A model generated the notes under the pieces. The model had not been told where the DNA came from. It saw nothing but the letters and a program-made list of their open reading frames with translations, and searched no databases. Source: an uncultured Phenylobacterium sp. (lineage in GTDB: Bacteria > Pseudomonadota > Alphaproteobacteria > Caulobacterales > Caulobacteraceae). From it: DNA of 44,519 nucleotides. Below are positions 30,414 through 38,298 of the stretch, in pieces; within the stretch, counting starts at the first letter, position 1; each line of letters begins with the position of its first letter. The translations under genes and the position numbers were made by a program. Where the stretch lies: positions 1 to 44,519 of the forward strand of contig NZ_CADEGK010000012.1 in the NCBI RefSeq assembly GCF_902826855.1, read 5' to 3'.

Positions 30414-31364
30414 TCAGGCCGGCTGGCCGACTTTCCCGTACCTGGCGCCAAGCGCCGCGGTCACCGCCTCGAACTCCTCGATGGTCTCGCGGATGATCTG
30501 CGCCACCGGCTTCACCTCGTCGATCCGCCCCGCCACCTGGCCGGACAGAGCGATCGCCGCCTCCATGTCGCCGCCGAAGTAGAGATCCAGCGCATTGCCG
30601 AACTCGGCCATGATGTTGGCCGGCGGGTTCAGCTCGAAGGCGGTGGTCTTCTGCGTACGCAGGGCCCGAAGCGCCGGCCCCGGCCCCTGGCGGTTCAGGA
30701 ACACCGTGTCGGTCTCCTTGGCCCCCAGGATCATGTCCTTCCAGTTCTGGTGCACCGGGCTCTCGGCGGCTGAGACCATGCGGGTGCCCATCTGCACGCC
30801 CTCGGCCCCCAGCGCGAACGCCGCCGCCATCGACCGCCCGTCGGTGATCCCACCCGCCGCGATCACCGGCACACCCACCTTCGAGCATACCAGCGGCAAC
30901 AGCACCATGGTGGCCACGTCGCGGCTGTTCTTGAACCCGCCGCCCTCGCCGCCCTCGACCACCAGCCCGTCGACGCCGGCCTCGATGGCCTTCAGGGCCG
31001 CCGCCAGCGACGGCACCACGTGGAACACCGTCAGCCCCTCGGCCTTCAGCGCCTCGCAGTACTTGTTCGGATCGCCCGCCGAAGTGGTGACGAACTTGAC
31101 CCCCTGATCGGCCACGAACCGCACGATGTCCGGGTCGCGCACGAAGGCCTGGGCGACGTTGATGCCCCAGGGCTTGTCGGTCAGCCCCCGCATCTTCTTG
31201 ACCTCCTCGCGCACCTCGTCGAGGCGCCCGGACGAGGTCTCGATGATCCCCAGCCCGCCGGCATTGGAGACGGCGCTGGCCAGCTGCGAGCGGGCGATCC
31301 AGCCCATCGGAGCCTGGACGATCGGGTATTTCACGCCGAGCAGCTCGGTGATGCGGTTCTTCAT
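30414..31364 (-). CDS. Nitronate monooxygenase / 2-nitropropane dioxygenase-like FMN enzyme
   Basis: A 316-residue TIM-barrel flavoprotein. Typical features are I-V-Q-A-P-M-G near 15-21, V-E-G-G-E-G-G-G-F near 135-143, I-A-A-G-G-I-T-D-G near 168-176 and G-A-E-G-V-Q-M-G-T-R near 186-195 (FMN phosphate loop). Members oxidise nitronates or act as enoyl-type reductases; the H-G-G-H-G-type catalytic segment reads E-G-G-E-G-G here, so class I NMO chemistry is uncertain. AGGGAGA precedes the ATG. It converges on the sugar dehydrogenase gene with one base between stops. Confidence 0.9.
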   Translation of the reverse strand: MKNRITELLGVKYPIVQAPMGWIARSQLASAVSNAGGLGIIETSSGRLDEVREEVKKMRGLTDKPWGINVAQAFVRDPDIVRFVADQGVKFVTTSAGDPNKYCEALKAEGLTVFHVVPSLAAALKAIEAGVDGLVVEGGEGGGFKNSRDVATMVLLPLVCSKVGVPVIAAGGITDGRSMAAAFALGAEGVQMGTRMVSAAESPVHQNWKDMILGAKETDTVFLNRQGPGPALRALRTQKTTAFELNPPANIMAEFGNALDLYFGGDMEAAIALSGQVAGRIDEVKPVAQIIRETIEEFEAVTAALGARYGKVGQPA

Positions 31365-31431
31365 GCGGGTCTCCCTAAGGGGCGGAATAGAGCGCGATGC
31401 CGCCAGGGAAATCCACCACCCCTCTCTTGCC

Positions 31432-31555
31432 CGTCATCCCCGGGCTTGTCCCGGGGACCCATAGACTCCGGGGTCGTGGGGTTCGCGCGCGCTCGCGCGC
31501 CGCGAACCTCCAGCGCCTGCGTTTGTGGATGGCCGGGACAGGCCCGGCCATGACG
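31432..31555. repeat. Inverted pair of REP elements (BIME-like), 124 bp
   Basis: The left unit starts GTCATCCCCGGGCTTGTCCC and the right unit is its inverted relative (palindromes at 31438-31456 and 31531-31549). A third GC-rich hairpin (31481-31507) lies between them. The gap separates two minus-strand genes (NMO and the LhgO-like oxidase). Such units are widespread in alphaproteobacteria as REP sequences. Confidence 0.85.
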
Positions 31556-31575
31556 AGCAGAAGGGGGGAGAAAGT

Positions 31576-32688
31576 TCAGAGCCCCAGCCGCCCCGCCACC
31601 TCGTCCCCGATCGCCATGGACGACGTCAGCCCCGGGCTCTCGATCCCGAACAGCGCGACCAGCCCCTCCAGCCCGTGCGCCTGCGGCCCGTCGATGCGGA
31701 AGTCCGGCTGCGGCTCGCCCGGCCCGTGCAGCTTGGGGCGGATGCCGGCGTAGTCGGGGCTGAGCGCACCGTCCGGCAGCGCCGGCCAGAACCGCCGGAT
31801 GTACTCATAGAACGCCCCCGAGGCCCCCGGATCGACCGAATAGTCCGGCGCGTCCACGAAGCTGAGGTCCGGCCCGAAAACCGCCTGGCCGCCCAGGTCC
31901 CGGCGGTAGTGGGTGCCCAGCGCGCCGGGGATCGGCGGCGGATAGACCAGGTGGCGGAAGGGCGCCTTGCCGGTGAGCCGGAAGTACATGCCCTTGCCGT
32001 AGTGGCCCTGGGGGATGGTCGCCACCGGGAAGCCCTCAATCGTCGCCGCCACCGTCTGCGCCGACAGGCCCGGGGCGGTGACCAGGTAGCGGCACGTCAG
32101 CACCGTCGGATCGGCGCCGCCGGCGCGCACCTCGAAGCCGCCGCCCTCCAGCGGGGTCGCGCCCTCGAAGGGGGTCGATTTCACCACCGCGCCGCTCGCC
32201 GCCTCGATCTCGCCCTCCAGCGCGAGCATGAAGGCGTGGCTCTCGAGCACCCCGCTCTCGGCCGACAGCAGCGCCCCCTCGCAGCGCAGTTGCGGCTCCA
32301 GCGCCAGGGCCTGCGCCTTGGTGAGCCGCGACATCCCCTCGACGTCGTTTTCCAGCGCCTGGGCCCAGATGGCGTCCAGGCGCGCCACCTGGTCGGGCTC
32401 CTCGGCCACCACCAGCTTGCCGCACTTGTCGTACTCGACGTGGTGGCTGTCGCAGAAGGCGTACATCAGCCGGCGGCCCTCCACGCAAAGCCGCGCCTTC
32501 AGCGAGCCGGTCGGATAGTAGAGGCCGCCGTGGATCACCTCGGAGTTGCGCGACGAGACGCCCTGGCCGATCGCCGCATCCGCCTCCAGCACCGCCACCA
32601 CCAGGCCGCGCCGGCTGAGCGCATAGCCGCAGCCCAGGCCTACGACGCCCGCCCCCACGACCACCGCGTCGAAATCGAAATCGGCCAT
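31576..32688 (-). CDS. FAD-dependent oxidoreductase, L-2-hydroxyglutarate oxidase (LhgO)-like
   Basis: A 370-residue protein of the DAO/GlpO superfamily. The FAD dinucleotide fold is V-V-V-G-A-G-V-V-G-L-G near 9-19, ending V-L-E-A-D near 33-37; S-S-R-N-S-E-V-I-H-G-G-L-Y-Y near 46-59 is characteristic of the LhgO group. The C-terminal G-I-E-S-P-G-L-T-S-S near 348-357 contacts FAD. It would oxidise L-2-hydroxyglutarate to 2-oxoglutarate or a related 2-hydroxy acid. The substrate is inferred from family resemblance. Confidence 0.9.
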   Translation of the reverse strand: MADFDFDAVVVGAGVVGLGCGYALSRRGLVVAVLEADAAIGQGVSSRNSEVIHGGLYYPTGSLKARLCVEGRRLMYAFCDSHHVEYDKCGKLVVAEEPDQVARLDAIWAQALENDVEGMSRLTKAQALALEPQLRCEGALLSAESGVLESHAFMLALEGEIEAASGAVVKSTPFEGATPLEGGGFEVRAGGADPTVLTCRYLVTAPGLSAQTVAATIEGFPVATIPQGHYGKGMYFRLTGKAPFRHLVYPPPIPGALGTHYRRDLGGQAVFGPDLSFVDAPDYSVDPGASGAFYEYIRRFWPALPDGALSPDYAGIRPKLHGPGEPQPDFRIDGPQAHGLEGLVALFGIESPGLTSSMAIGDEVAGRLGL

Positions 32689-32717
32689 GGCCTCCGGCCT
32701 AACGTCCGCCGGGGCGA

Positions 32718-32740
32718 TTGGGAAGCATCGGTGCTAGAAC
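32718..32740 (+). promoter_or_regulatory. Candidate housekeeping promoter of the TPR gene
   Basis: GCTAGAAC (32733-32740) is an exact match to the Caulobacter -10 consensus GCTANAWC. TTGGGAA (32718-32724) lies 8 bp upstream as a poor and close -35. The TPR gene start is 33 bp downstream. Confidence 0.45.
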
Positions 32741-32772
32741 GCGCTCTTACGACTAAGGGACGGGAGGCGCCG

Positions 32773-34047
32773 ATGACGGTGACGGACATCCACGGCCACG
32801 TGCTGAGCGGCGCGAGCCCGCAGGCGGCCGAGCACTATCAGCAGGCGCTGGACGCCTACCACCGCTACGGCGGCAAGCCGATGAAGCACCTGGCCCGGGC
32901 GCTGGCCGACAGCCCGGGGTTCGTCATGGCCCACCTGCTGAAGACCTACATGACCGGCGTCGGGACCGACCCGCCCACTCAGGCCATCGGGCGCGCCGCC
33001 TTGGCCGACGCCCGCGGGCTGCCCGCCGACAGCCGCGAACAGGCCCACCGCGCCGCCGCCGAAGCGCTGCTGGGCGGGCGTACCCGCGCCGCCGGCCGCA
33101 TTCTGGAGGACATCGCGGTCGAGCATCCCCGCGACCTGCTTGCTCTTCAGGCCGGTCAACTGGTCGACTTCCTTACCGGCGACGCGCGCATGCTGCGCGA
33201 CCGCATCGCACGCGCCCTGCCCGCCTGGTCCGAGGGCATGCCGAACCATCACGCGCTGCTCGCGATGCACGCCTTCGGCCTGGAGGAGACCGGCGATTAC
33301 GCGCGCGCCGAGGCGGCAGGCCGCCGCGCCATCGAACTGGAGCCTCGCAACGGTTGGGCCCAGCACGCCGTCGCCCATGTCTGTGAGATGCAGGACCGCC
33401 GGTCCGACGGCGTCGGCTGGATGCGCGGCAATCCCTGCGCCTGGAGCGACGACAGCTTCTTCGCCATCCACAATGCCTGGCACCTGGCGCTCTTCCACCT
33501 GGGGCTGGACGAGATCGACGAGGTGTTAGCCCTCTACGACGGGCCGATCTACGGCGAACGCTCCACCATGCCGTTCGACATGGACGACGCCGCCGCCCTG
33601 CTCTGGCGGCTGAGGCTGCGCGAGATCGATGTCGGCGACCGGTGGAGCATCCTGGCCGACGCCTACGCCGCCCAGCCGCGCGGCCAGTCCGCCTTCGACG
33701 ACGTCCACGCGATCATTGCCTTCGTCGGCGCGGGTCGCGACGCCGAGGCCGGGGCCGCCCTGGCCGACATGTCGACCGCAACGCTGCTCACCAACGACAA
33801 CGCCGCCGTCACCCGCGACATCGGCTTGCCGGTCGCCCAGGCGATGGTCGCCCACGGCCGCGGCCGCCACGGCGAGGCGGTCGATCTGCTGCGCGAGGTT
33901 CGCAACGGCGCCGCGCGCTTCGGCGGCAGCCACGCCCAGCGGGACCTCCTGGACCTCACCCTGATCGACGCCGCCCGCCGCGACGGCCAGACCGCCCTGG
34001 AACGCGCCCTGCTGGCCGAACGTGAAGCCGCAAAGCCGGTGGCCTGA
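32773..34047 (+). CDS. Tetratricopeptide repeat protein, TTC38 family
   Basis: A 424-residue all-helical protein of the TTC38 (tetratricopeptide repeat protein 38) type. TPR-like helix pairs are seen at about 20-55, 150-215 (A-M-H-A-F-G-L-E-E-T-G-D-Y-A-R-A-E), 220-280 (H-A-V-A-H-V near 198; N-A-W-H-L-A-L-F-H-L near 237-246) and 355-420. The repeated W/H-rich A-V-A-H-V and H-N-A-W-H segments are family marks. No signal peptide or enzyme motif is seen. The role is unknown. GGGAGG precedes the ATG. Confidence 0.88.
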   Translation: MTVTDIHGHVLSGASPQAAEHYQQALDAYHRYGGKPMKHLARALADSPGFVMAHLLKTYMTGVGTDPPTQAIGRAALADARGLPADSREQAHRAAAEALLGGRTRAAGRILEDIAVEHPRDLLALQAGQLVDFLTGDARMLRDRIARALPAWSEGMPNHHALLAMHAFGLEETGDYARAEAAGRRAIELEPRNGWAQHAVAHVCEMQDRRSDGVGWMRGNPCAWSDDSFFAIHNAWHLALFHLGLDEIDEVLALYDGPIYGERSTMPFDMDDAAALLWRLRLREIDVGDRWSILADAYAAQPRGQSAFDDVHAIIAFVGAGRDAEAGAALADMSTATLLTNDNAAVTRDIGLPVAQAMVAHGRGRHGEAVDLLREVRNGAARFGGSHAQRDLLDLTLIDAARRDGQTALERALLAEREAAKPVA

Positions 34048-34055
34048 CGGGCTCA

Positions 34056-34082
34056 GCCGGCGGCGGCCCCTCGGCCGCCGGC
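34056..34082 (+). terminator. GC hairpin after the TPR gene
   Basis: A 9-bp stem, 34056-34064 with 34074-34082, begins 8 bp after the TPR stop. No T-run follows, so it is a weak or Rho-assisted terminator candidate. Confidence 0.4.
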
Positions 34083-34207
34083 GCTGCCCCCTGTAACGCG
34101 AGTTCGACAACCCTCAGGGGAATCTCAGCCTTCCAAGCTTGACGGTTCTCGGGGCGCACCTACCGTCGTGGTGTCTGCGCGCCACCCTTCGTTGAAAGAC
34201 CACCTGT

Positions 34208-34834
34208 ATGAAGACCCTCAAGCGCGTAGCGACGGCCATGATCATGGCCGGCGCCACCCTCGGCGCGGCCGCGTCGAACGCCGCCATCATCACCCGGACC
34301 TACGCCTTCGAACTCAGCGATTTCCAGATCGCCCTGGGCTCGAACGCGCCGCCGCTGTCGGAAGTCAGCGGCGTCGTCACCCTGACCTTCGACGACGCGC
34401 TCAGCTTCTCCGGCCAGACCACCGGCATCAGCATCGCCGACTACGTCGGCCCGGCGCTGGGCTCGACCCTGGCGTTCTCCAGCTTCGGCGGCCCGGGCGA
34501 CTCGCACGGCATCGCGATCGGCGGCCTCGCCAGCGGCGTCGGGCTGATCGCCTCGGGGAGCAGCGACTTCGTCCTGCAAGTGGAGTTCGCCGACGCCAGC
34601 TACGACAACCCTTTCCTGCCGATGTGCAGCTCGGGTTTCACCTGCGGCTCGGCCGCTCCGACCACGTTCGCCAGCGGATACACGATCTCCGGGACGAGCG
34701 GCGGCTGGCTCGCCGCCGCCGGTTCGGTCAGCGTGGTCCCAGTGCCCGAACCCTCGTCGTGGGCCCTCATGATCCTGGGCTTCGGCGGCATCGGCGCGGT
34801 GCTGCGGCGCCGGCCGCAGGTCGCCACGGTCTGA
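34208..34834 (+). CDS. PEPxxWA-CTERM sorting domain protein
   Basis: A 208-residue exported protein. Signal peptide about 1-22 (K-T-L-K-R then M-I-M-A-G-A-T-L-G-A-A-A), a Gly/Ser/Asp-rich beta domain, then a C-terminal sorting signal: V-P-E-P-S-S-W-A-L-M near 180-189, a hydrophobic stretch and R-R-R-P near the end. This is the PEPxxWA variant seen in Caulobacterales and sphingomonads and is recognised by an exosortase, which is not encoded here. A TTGACG at 34139-34144 could be a -35. The function of the mature domain is unknown. Confidence 0.93.
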   Translation: MKTLKRVATAMIMAGATLGAAASNAAIITRTYAFELSDFQIALGSNAPPLSEVSGVVTLTFDDALSFSGQTTGISIADYVGPALGSTLAFSSFGGPGDSHGIAIGGLASGVGLIASGSSDFVLQVEFADASYDNPFLPMCSSGFTCGSAAPTTFASGYTISGTSGGWLAAAGSVSVVPVPEPSSWALMILGFGGIGAVLRRRPQVATV

Positions 34835-34890
34835 GGGACGAACGCTAGGCATCCTCGCGCGACATCCTGGCCGTGTTGTCGCGCGGCCCG

Positions 34891-35010
34891 GTCCCTCTCT
34901 CCTCACCCGTAGGTGAGGGGGACCGCGGAACGCGGTGGAGGGCGAACGCCGCCGCAGCGACCTCTCCTGCAAGCCCGGCACACCACCCTTCGAGCGGTCC
35001 CTCCCCCTCC
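34891..35010. repeat. Inverted pair of REP-like elements, 120 bp, without a gene inside
   Basis: The left unit (from 34891) has a CCTCACC-CGTA-GGTGAGG hairpin (34901-34918), then an ACCGC...GCGGT hairpin and GGAGGG. The right unit (34981-35010) is an inverted relative ending CTCCCCCTCC. The order of parts matches the arms of the DUF559 element at 22894-23467. It fills most of the 243-bp gap between the PEP-CTERM gene and the serine hydrolase gene. Confidence 0.7.
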
Positions 35011-35077
35011 GGTGATGAGAACGATGGCGAGCGGCCCACGCGCCTTCTATAGCTTCGCAGGTAGCGAGGAGTGGGCG

Positions 35078-36256
35078 ATGAGGAAGCTGTTCGGTCTGGC
35101 GGTGGCCTTGGCGGCGCTTACCGCAACCGCCCACGCCCAGGTTCCGCTCGACCCCGGCTCGGACGGGCGCATCGCCAGCATCCTGACCTGGCGAGGTGAG
35201 AAGCAGGCGGCCGGCTTCCGCAGCATCGAGACCATCTACAAGACCCACACCATCCGCCGCGGCGATCGGGTCCATCCCCTGCCGGTCGCCGCCCGCCAGA
35301 TCGCGCCCACGTTCAGTTACGGCGGCCAGACCTGGAGCGTCGACGACTACATGGCCGCCTACCGCGTCTCCGGCGTGCTGGTGCTGAACGACGGGGAGAT
35401 CGTGCTGGAGAAGTACGCCCTCGGCCGCAAGCCCACCGACCGCTGGACCTCGTTCTCGGTCGCAAAGTCGGTCACCTCGACCCTGGTCGGCGCCGCGGTC
35501 CAAGACGGCAGCATCAAGAGCATCGACGACCCGGTCACCCGCTACATCCCCGAACTCGCCGGCTCCGGCTACGAGGGCGTCAGCGTACGCCAGATGCTGA
35601 TGATGAGCTCGGGCGTGAAGTGGAACGAGGACTACGTCGACCCCAACTCCGACGTCGCCAAGGCCGGCGGTACGGTCACCGAGCCGGGCGTCAACCCGAT
35701 GGTCAGCTACCTGCGCAAGCTGCCCCGCGCCCACCCGCCGGGAACCGTCTTCAACTACAACACCGGCGAGACCGACCTGGTCGGCGTGCTGGTCTCCAAG
35801 GCCACCGGCAAGACTCTCGCCGACTACGCGTCCGAAAAGCTCTGGAAGCCCTACGGCATGGAGCAGGATGCCGTCTGGATGACCGATCCCGGCGGCCAGG
35901 AGCGCGGCGGCTGCTGTATCTCCATGACGCTGCGCGACTACGGCCGCGTCGGCCAGTTCATCCTCGATGGCGGCAGGGCGGGGGGCAAGCAGGTGCTCCC
36001 GCCGTGGTGGATCGGCCAGGCGACCACGAAGCAGATCGCCAGCCCCGGCGGCGGCTACGGCTACTTCTGGTGGCTGCGTCCCAGCGGCGCCTACGAGGCG
36101 TCCGGCATCTTCGGCCAGTCGATCACCACCTTCCGCGACGAGCGGCTGATCGTCGTGGTCAACTCCGCCTGGCCGGCGGCCGTCGGCAACGAACTCTTCG
36201 CCGCGCGCAGCGCGTTCATCGAGGCGGCGCGCCAGGCCGCGAAGGAGATGCGATGA
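35078..36256 (+). CDS. Serine hydrolase, beta-lactamase/esterase (class C fold) family
   Basis: A 392-residue exported protein with a signal peptide cut after A-H-A near 20. The catalytic S-x-x-K is in S-F-S-V-A-K near 125-130 and the tyrosine motif in F-N-Y-N-T-G-E near 225-231. The third motif region is G-I-F-G-Q-S near 344-349. Such enzymes hydrolyse esters, amides or peptides; beta-lactam hydrolysis cannot be assumed. The ATG at 35078 is preceded by GCGAGGAG. Its stop overlaps the YccF start (ATGA). Confidence 0.93.
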   Translation: MRKLFGLAVALAALTATAHAQVPLDPGSDGRIASILTWRGEKQAAGFRSIETIYKTHTIRRGDRVHPLPVAARQIAPTFSYGGQTWSVDDYMAAYRVSGVLVLNDGEIVLEKYALGRKPTDRWTSFSVAKSVTSTLVGAAVQDGSIKSIDDPVTRYIPELAGSGYEGVSVRQMLMMSSGVKWNEDYVDPNSDVAKAGGTVTEPGVNPMVSYLRKLPRAHPPGTVFNYNTGETDLVGVLVSKATGKTLADYASEKLWKPYGMEQDAVWMTDPGGQERGGCCISMTLRDYGRVGQFILDGGRAGGKQVLPPWWIGQATTKQIASPGGGYGYFWWLRPSGAYEASGIFGQSITTFRDERLIVVVNSAWPAAVGNELFAARSAFIEAARQAAKEMR

Positions 36257-36621
36257 ACCTGCTCCTCAACATCCTCTGGTTCATCTTCGGCGGGTGGATT
36301 TCAGGCACGCTGTGGATCCTCGCCGGCATCATCCTCGCGGTCACCATCATCGGCCTGCCGTGGACACCGGCGGCGTTCCGCCTTGCCAGTTTCAGCTACT
36401 GGCCGTTCGGCCGGATCGTCGTCGACCGCGATGTGGGCGTTCCGAGCGGCTGCCTGAACATCCTGTGGTTCGTGCTCGCCGGCTGGTGGCTGGCCCTGCA
36501 CCACATCATCCTGGCTGTCCCGCTGGCCATCAGCCTGATCGGCATCCCGTTCGCCTGGCAGCACGTGAAGCTGGCGGTGCTGTCCCTCACCCCCGTCGGC
36601 AAGGCGGTGGTGGAGGTCTAG
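36253..36621 (+). CDS. YccF-domain inner membrane protein
   Basis: A 122-residue membrane protein with two copies of the YccF unit: N-I-L-W-F-I-F-G-G-W near 6-15 and N-I-L-W-F-V-L-A-G-W-W near 69-79. Each is followed by a long hydrophobic helix ending I-G-L/I-P near 36-39 and 97-100. The role of YccF proteins is unknown. The ATG overlaps the upstream hydrolase stop, with AAGGAG 7 nt before it. Confidence 0.92.
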   Translation: MNLLLNILWFIFGGWISGTLWILAGIILAVTIIGLPWTPAAFRLASFSYWPFGRIVVDRDVGVPSGCLNILWFVLAGWWLALHHIILAVPLAISLIGIPFAWQHVKLAVLSLTPVGKAVVEV

Positions 36622-36662
36622 GGCTTGCGCGTCCCTACCCCCGAGCCCTGTAGGCGATGGAG

Positions 36663-36887
36663 CTAGGCTGCGGCCGCCATCGCCGGCGCGCCGCGCCAGC
36701 GGAACAGGGCCAGGGGCATCTCGCGCAAGCCGCCGTCGCGCTCGCCGTTCAGCCAGACGTGGCCGGGGGTCACCTTGGCGACGCGATAGATCGGCATGCC
36801 GCCGGCGTCCACCGACACCAGGTCACCGACCGTCACCGGCTCGGCGGCCGTGTGATCCAGGAGCATCCAGTCAACTGAACGGTACAT
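36663..36887 (-). CDS. Small hypothetical protein
   Basis: A 74-residue frame from ATG 36887 (a TTG at 36902 would add five residues). It reads as a small beta protein: V-T-V-G-D-L-V-S-V near 18-26, G-G-M-P-I-Y-R-V-A near 29-37 and H-V-W-L-N-G near 43-48. There is no signal or membrane segment. It has some likeness to the small protein at 13438-13689. Function unknown. Confidence 0.65.
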   Translation of the reverse strand: MYRSVDWMLLDHTAAEPVTVGDLVSVDAGGMPIYRVAKVTPGHVWLNGERDGGLREMPLALFRWRGAPAMAAAA

Positions 36888-37056
36888 CGTCTCTGCTTTC
36901 AATCCCGACCGACTACGAGTGGCGGACGGTGATTAACGCTAGGCTATCGCGAGTGAGGGTGGCCTGAGCTTGGCCTTTAGGCGCCGTTCATGTGCAAGAC
37001 CCGTGCAAGGGAAGAGACTGGACAATCGGCCGTCCTTGGGGCCGTTTGGTGCGGCG

Positions 37057-37509
37057 ATGAGCCGCCCCCCCGTCCGATTGGCCGCCTGCCTGCTGCTGCT
37101 CGCGAGCCTCGCGTCCGCCGGAACCCTGCGCGCCCAGGACCGCGCGCCCTCGGTTCGGCTCCAGAAGGCCGGCTGGACCCTGGTGACCGCCAGCGAGGAC
37201 GTGTTCGTGTACATGCGCGCCGCCGCGGCCGCCCAGGCCGGCCTGCGCCGCGTCTGGACGGTCTACGATTCGGCCGGTCCGCGGATCCGCGACGGCTTCA
37301 CCTTCCGCTCTGTGCGCAGCCTGGGAGAATACGACTGTAGGCGTCGCCTCTCGCGGGTCATCCACGAGACCTTCCACGACGCGCCCGGGCTGACCGGAAA
37401 GTCCTGGCAGTCCCCGAAGTTCATCCCAACGCCCTGGGCCGCCGCCGAGCCCGAGTCCGTGGGTGCGCTCCGCATGGCGTTCGCCTGCCGCGCCCTCAAC
37501 GACACCTGA
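37057..37509 (+). CDS. Surface-adhesin protein E-like secreted protein
   Basis: A 150-residue protein with a signal peptide cut after L-R-A-Q near 27. The mature part has W-T-L-V-T near 39-43, R-R-V-W-T-V-Y-D near 65-72, then F-R-S-V-R-S-L-G-E-Y-D-C-R-R-R near 83-97 and a C-terminal C-R-A-L. This pattern (strand, v-W-x-l-x-d, then R-S-x-x-x-x-E-Y-D-C) is that of the Adhesin_E family, which has many bacterial members that are not adhesins. Two cysteines (about 94 and 145) may form a disulfide. Confidence 0.75.
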   Translation: MSRPPVRLAACLLLLASLASAGTLRAQDRAPSVRLQKAGWTLVTASEDVFVYMRAAAAAQAGLRRVWTVYDSAGPRIRDGFTFRSVRSLGEYDCRRRLSRVIHETFHDAPGLTGKSWQSPKFIPTPWAAAEPESVGALRMAFACRALNDT

Positions 37510-37521
37510 GCGGGAGGACTC

Positions 37522-38298
37522 GTGGAACAGCGCGACACCTTCGATGCGGTGGCGGAGATCTACGCGGAGGTTCGGCCGGGCTACCCGCGCGCCCTGTTCG
37601 ACGACCTCGCCGCCCTGGCCGGCCTGAGCCCGGACGCCGCGGTGCTTGAAGTGGGCTGCGGCGCCGGCCAGGCGACCGGCGACCTCGCGGCCCGCGCGCG
37701 CCGGGTCGTCGCGCTCGACCCTGGTCCGCAGCTGATCGTCCAGGCGCGGGCCAAGGTCGCGGCCGCCAACGCCGAGTTCGTCGTCTCGACCTTCGAAGCG
37801 CTCCAGGCCGAACCCGAAGCCTTCGACCTCGTCGCCTCCGCCCAGGCCTGGCACTGGGTCGATCCCGCCGTGGGGTTCGCCAAGGCCGCCCAGGCCCTGA
37901 AACTCGGCGGCGCCCTGGCCATCTTCGGCCATGTGCCGATGCCCACGCCGGCCGGGTTCGTCCCGGCCTTCGAACGCGCCTTCCAGCGCCATGCGCCCGG
38001 CGCGTGGGGCCACCCGCCGTCCCAGGCCTGGTACCTGCCGGCCGGACCGGTCGCCGGCATAATCCAGGCCAGCGGCCTGTTCGGACCGGCCATCCACCGC
38101 GCCTACCCCTGGACCTGGCGCCTCGATCCGGAGACCTACAAGCGCTACCTGCGCACCGAGTCCGGCTTCAACGTGCTGCCCGAAGGTGCGCGGTTCGCCC
38201 TGTTCGACGAACTTGCCCAGGCCATCGCCGACCACGGCGGCGTCATGGATGCGCCCTGGGAGACGCATCTCTACGTGGCCCGCAAAAGCCCGGCGTGA
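37522..38298 (+). CDS. Class I SAM-dependent methyltransferase
   Basis: A 258-residue protein starting at GTG 37522 with GGGAGGA upstream. SAM motif I is V-L-E-V-G-C-G-A-G-Q-A near 41-51 and the acidic residue lies in V-A-L-D-P near 64-68. The A-Q-A-W-H-W-V-D motif near 110-117 is typical of the Methyltransf_11 group related to trans-aconitate and yeast Crg1-type enzymes. The acceptor is a small molecule that cannot be named. The stop overlaps the next GTG start. Confidence 0.92.
   Translation: MEQRDTFDAVAEIYAEVRPGYPRALFDDLAALAGLSPDAAVLEVGCGAGQATGDLAARARRVVALDPGPQLIVQARAKVAAANAEFVVSTFEALQAEPEAFDLVASAQAWHWVDPAVGFAKAAQALKLGGALAIFGHVPMPTPAGFVPAFERAFQRHAPGAWGHPPSQAWYLPAGPVAGIIQASGLFGPAIHRAYPWTWRLDPETYKRYLRTESGFNVLPEGARFALFDELAQAIADHGGVMDAPWETHLYVARKSPA

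Noticed and set aside
31525-32772. An upstream extension of the TPR protein frame by about 400 codons
   Set aside because: The extension runs antisense to the LhgO-like oxidase gene and has shadow composition. The ATG at 32773 has a good ribosome site and a promoter-like element before it.
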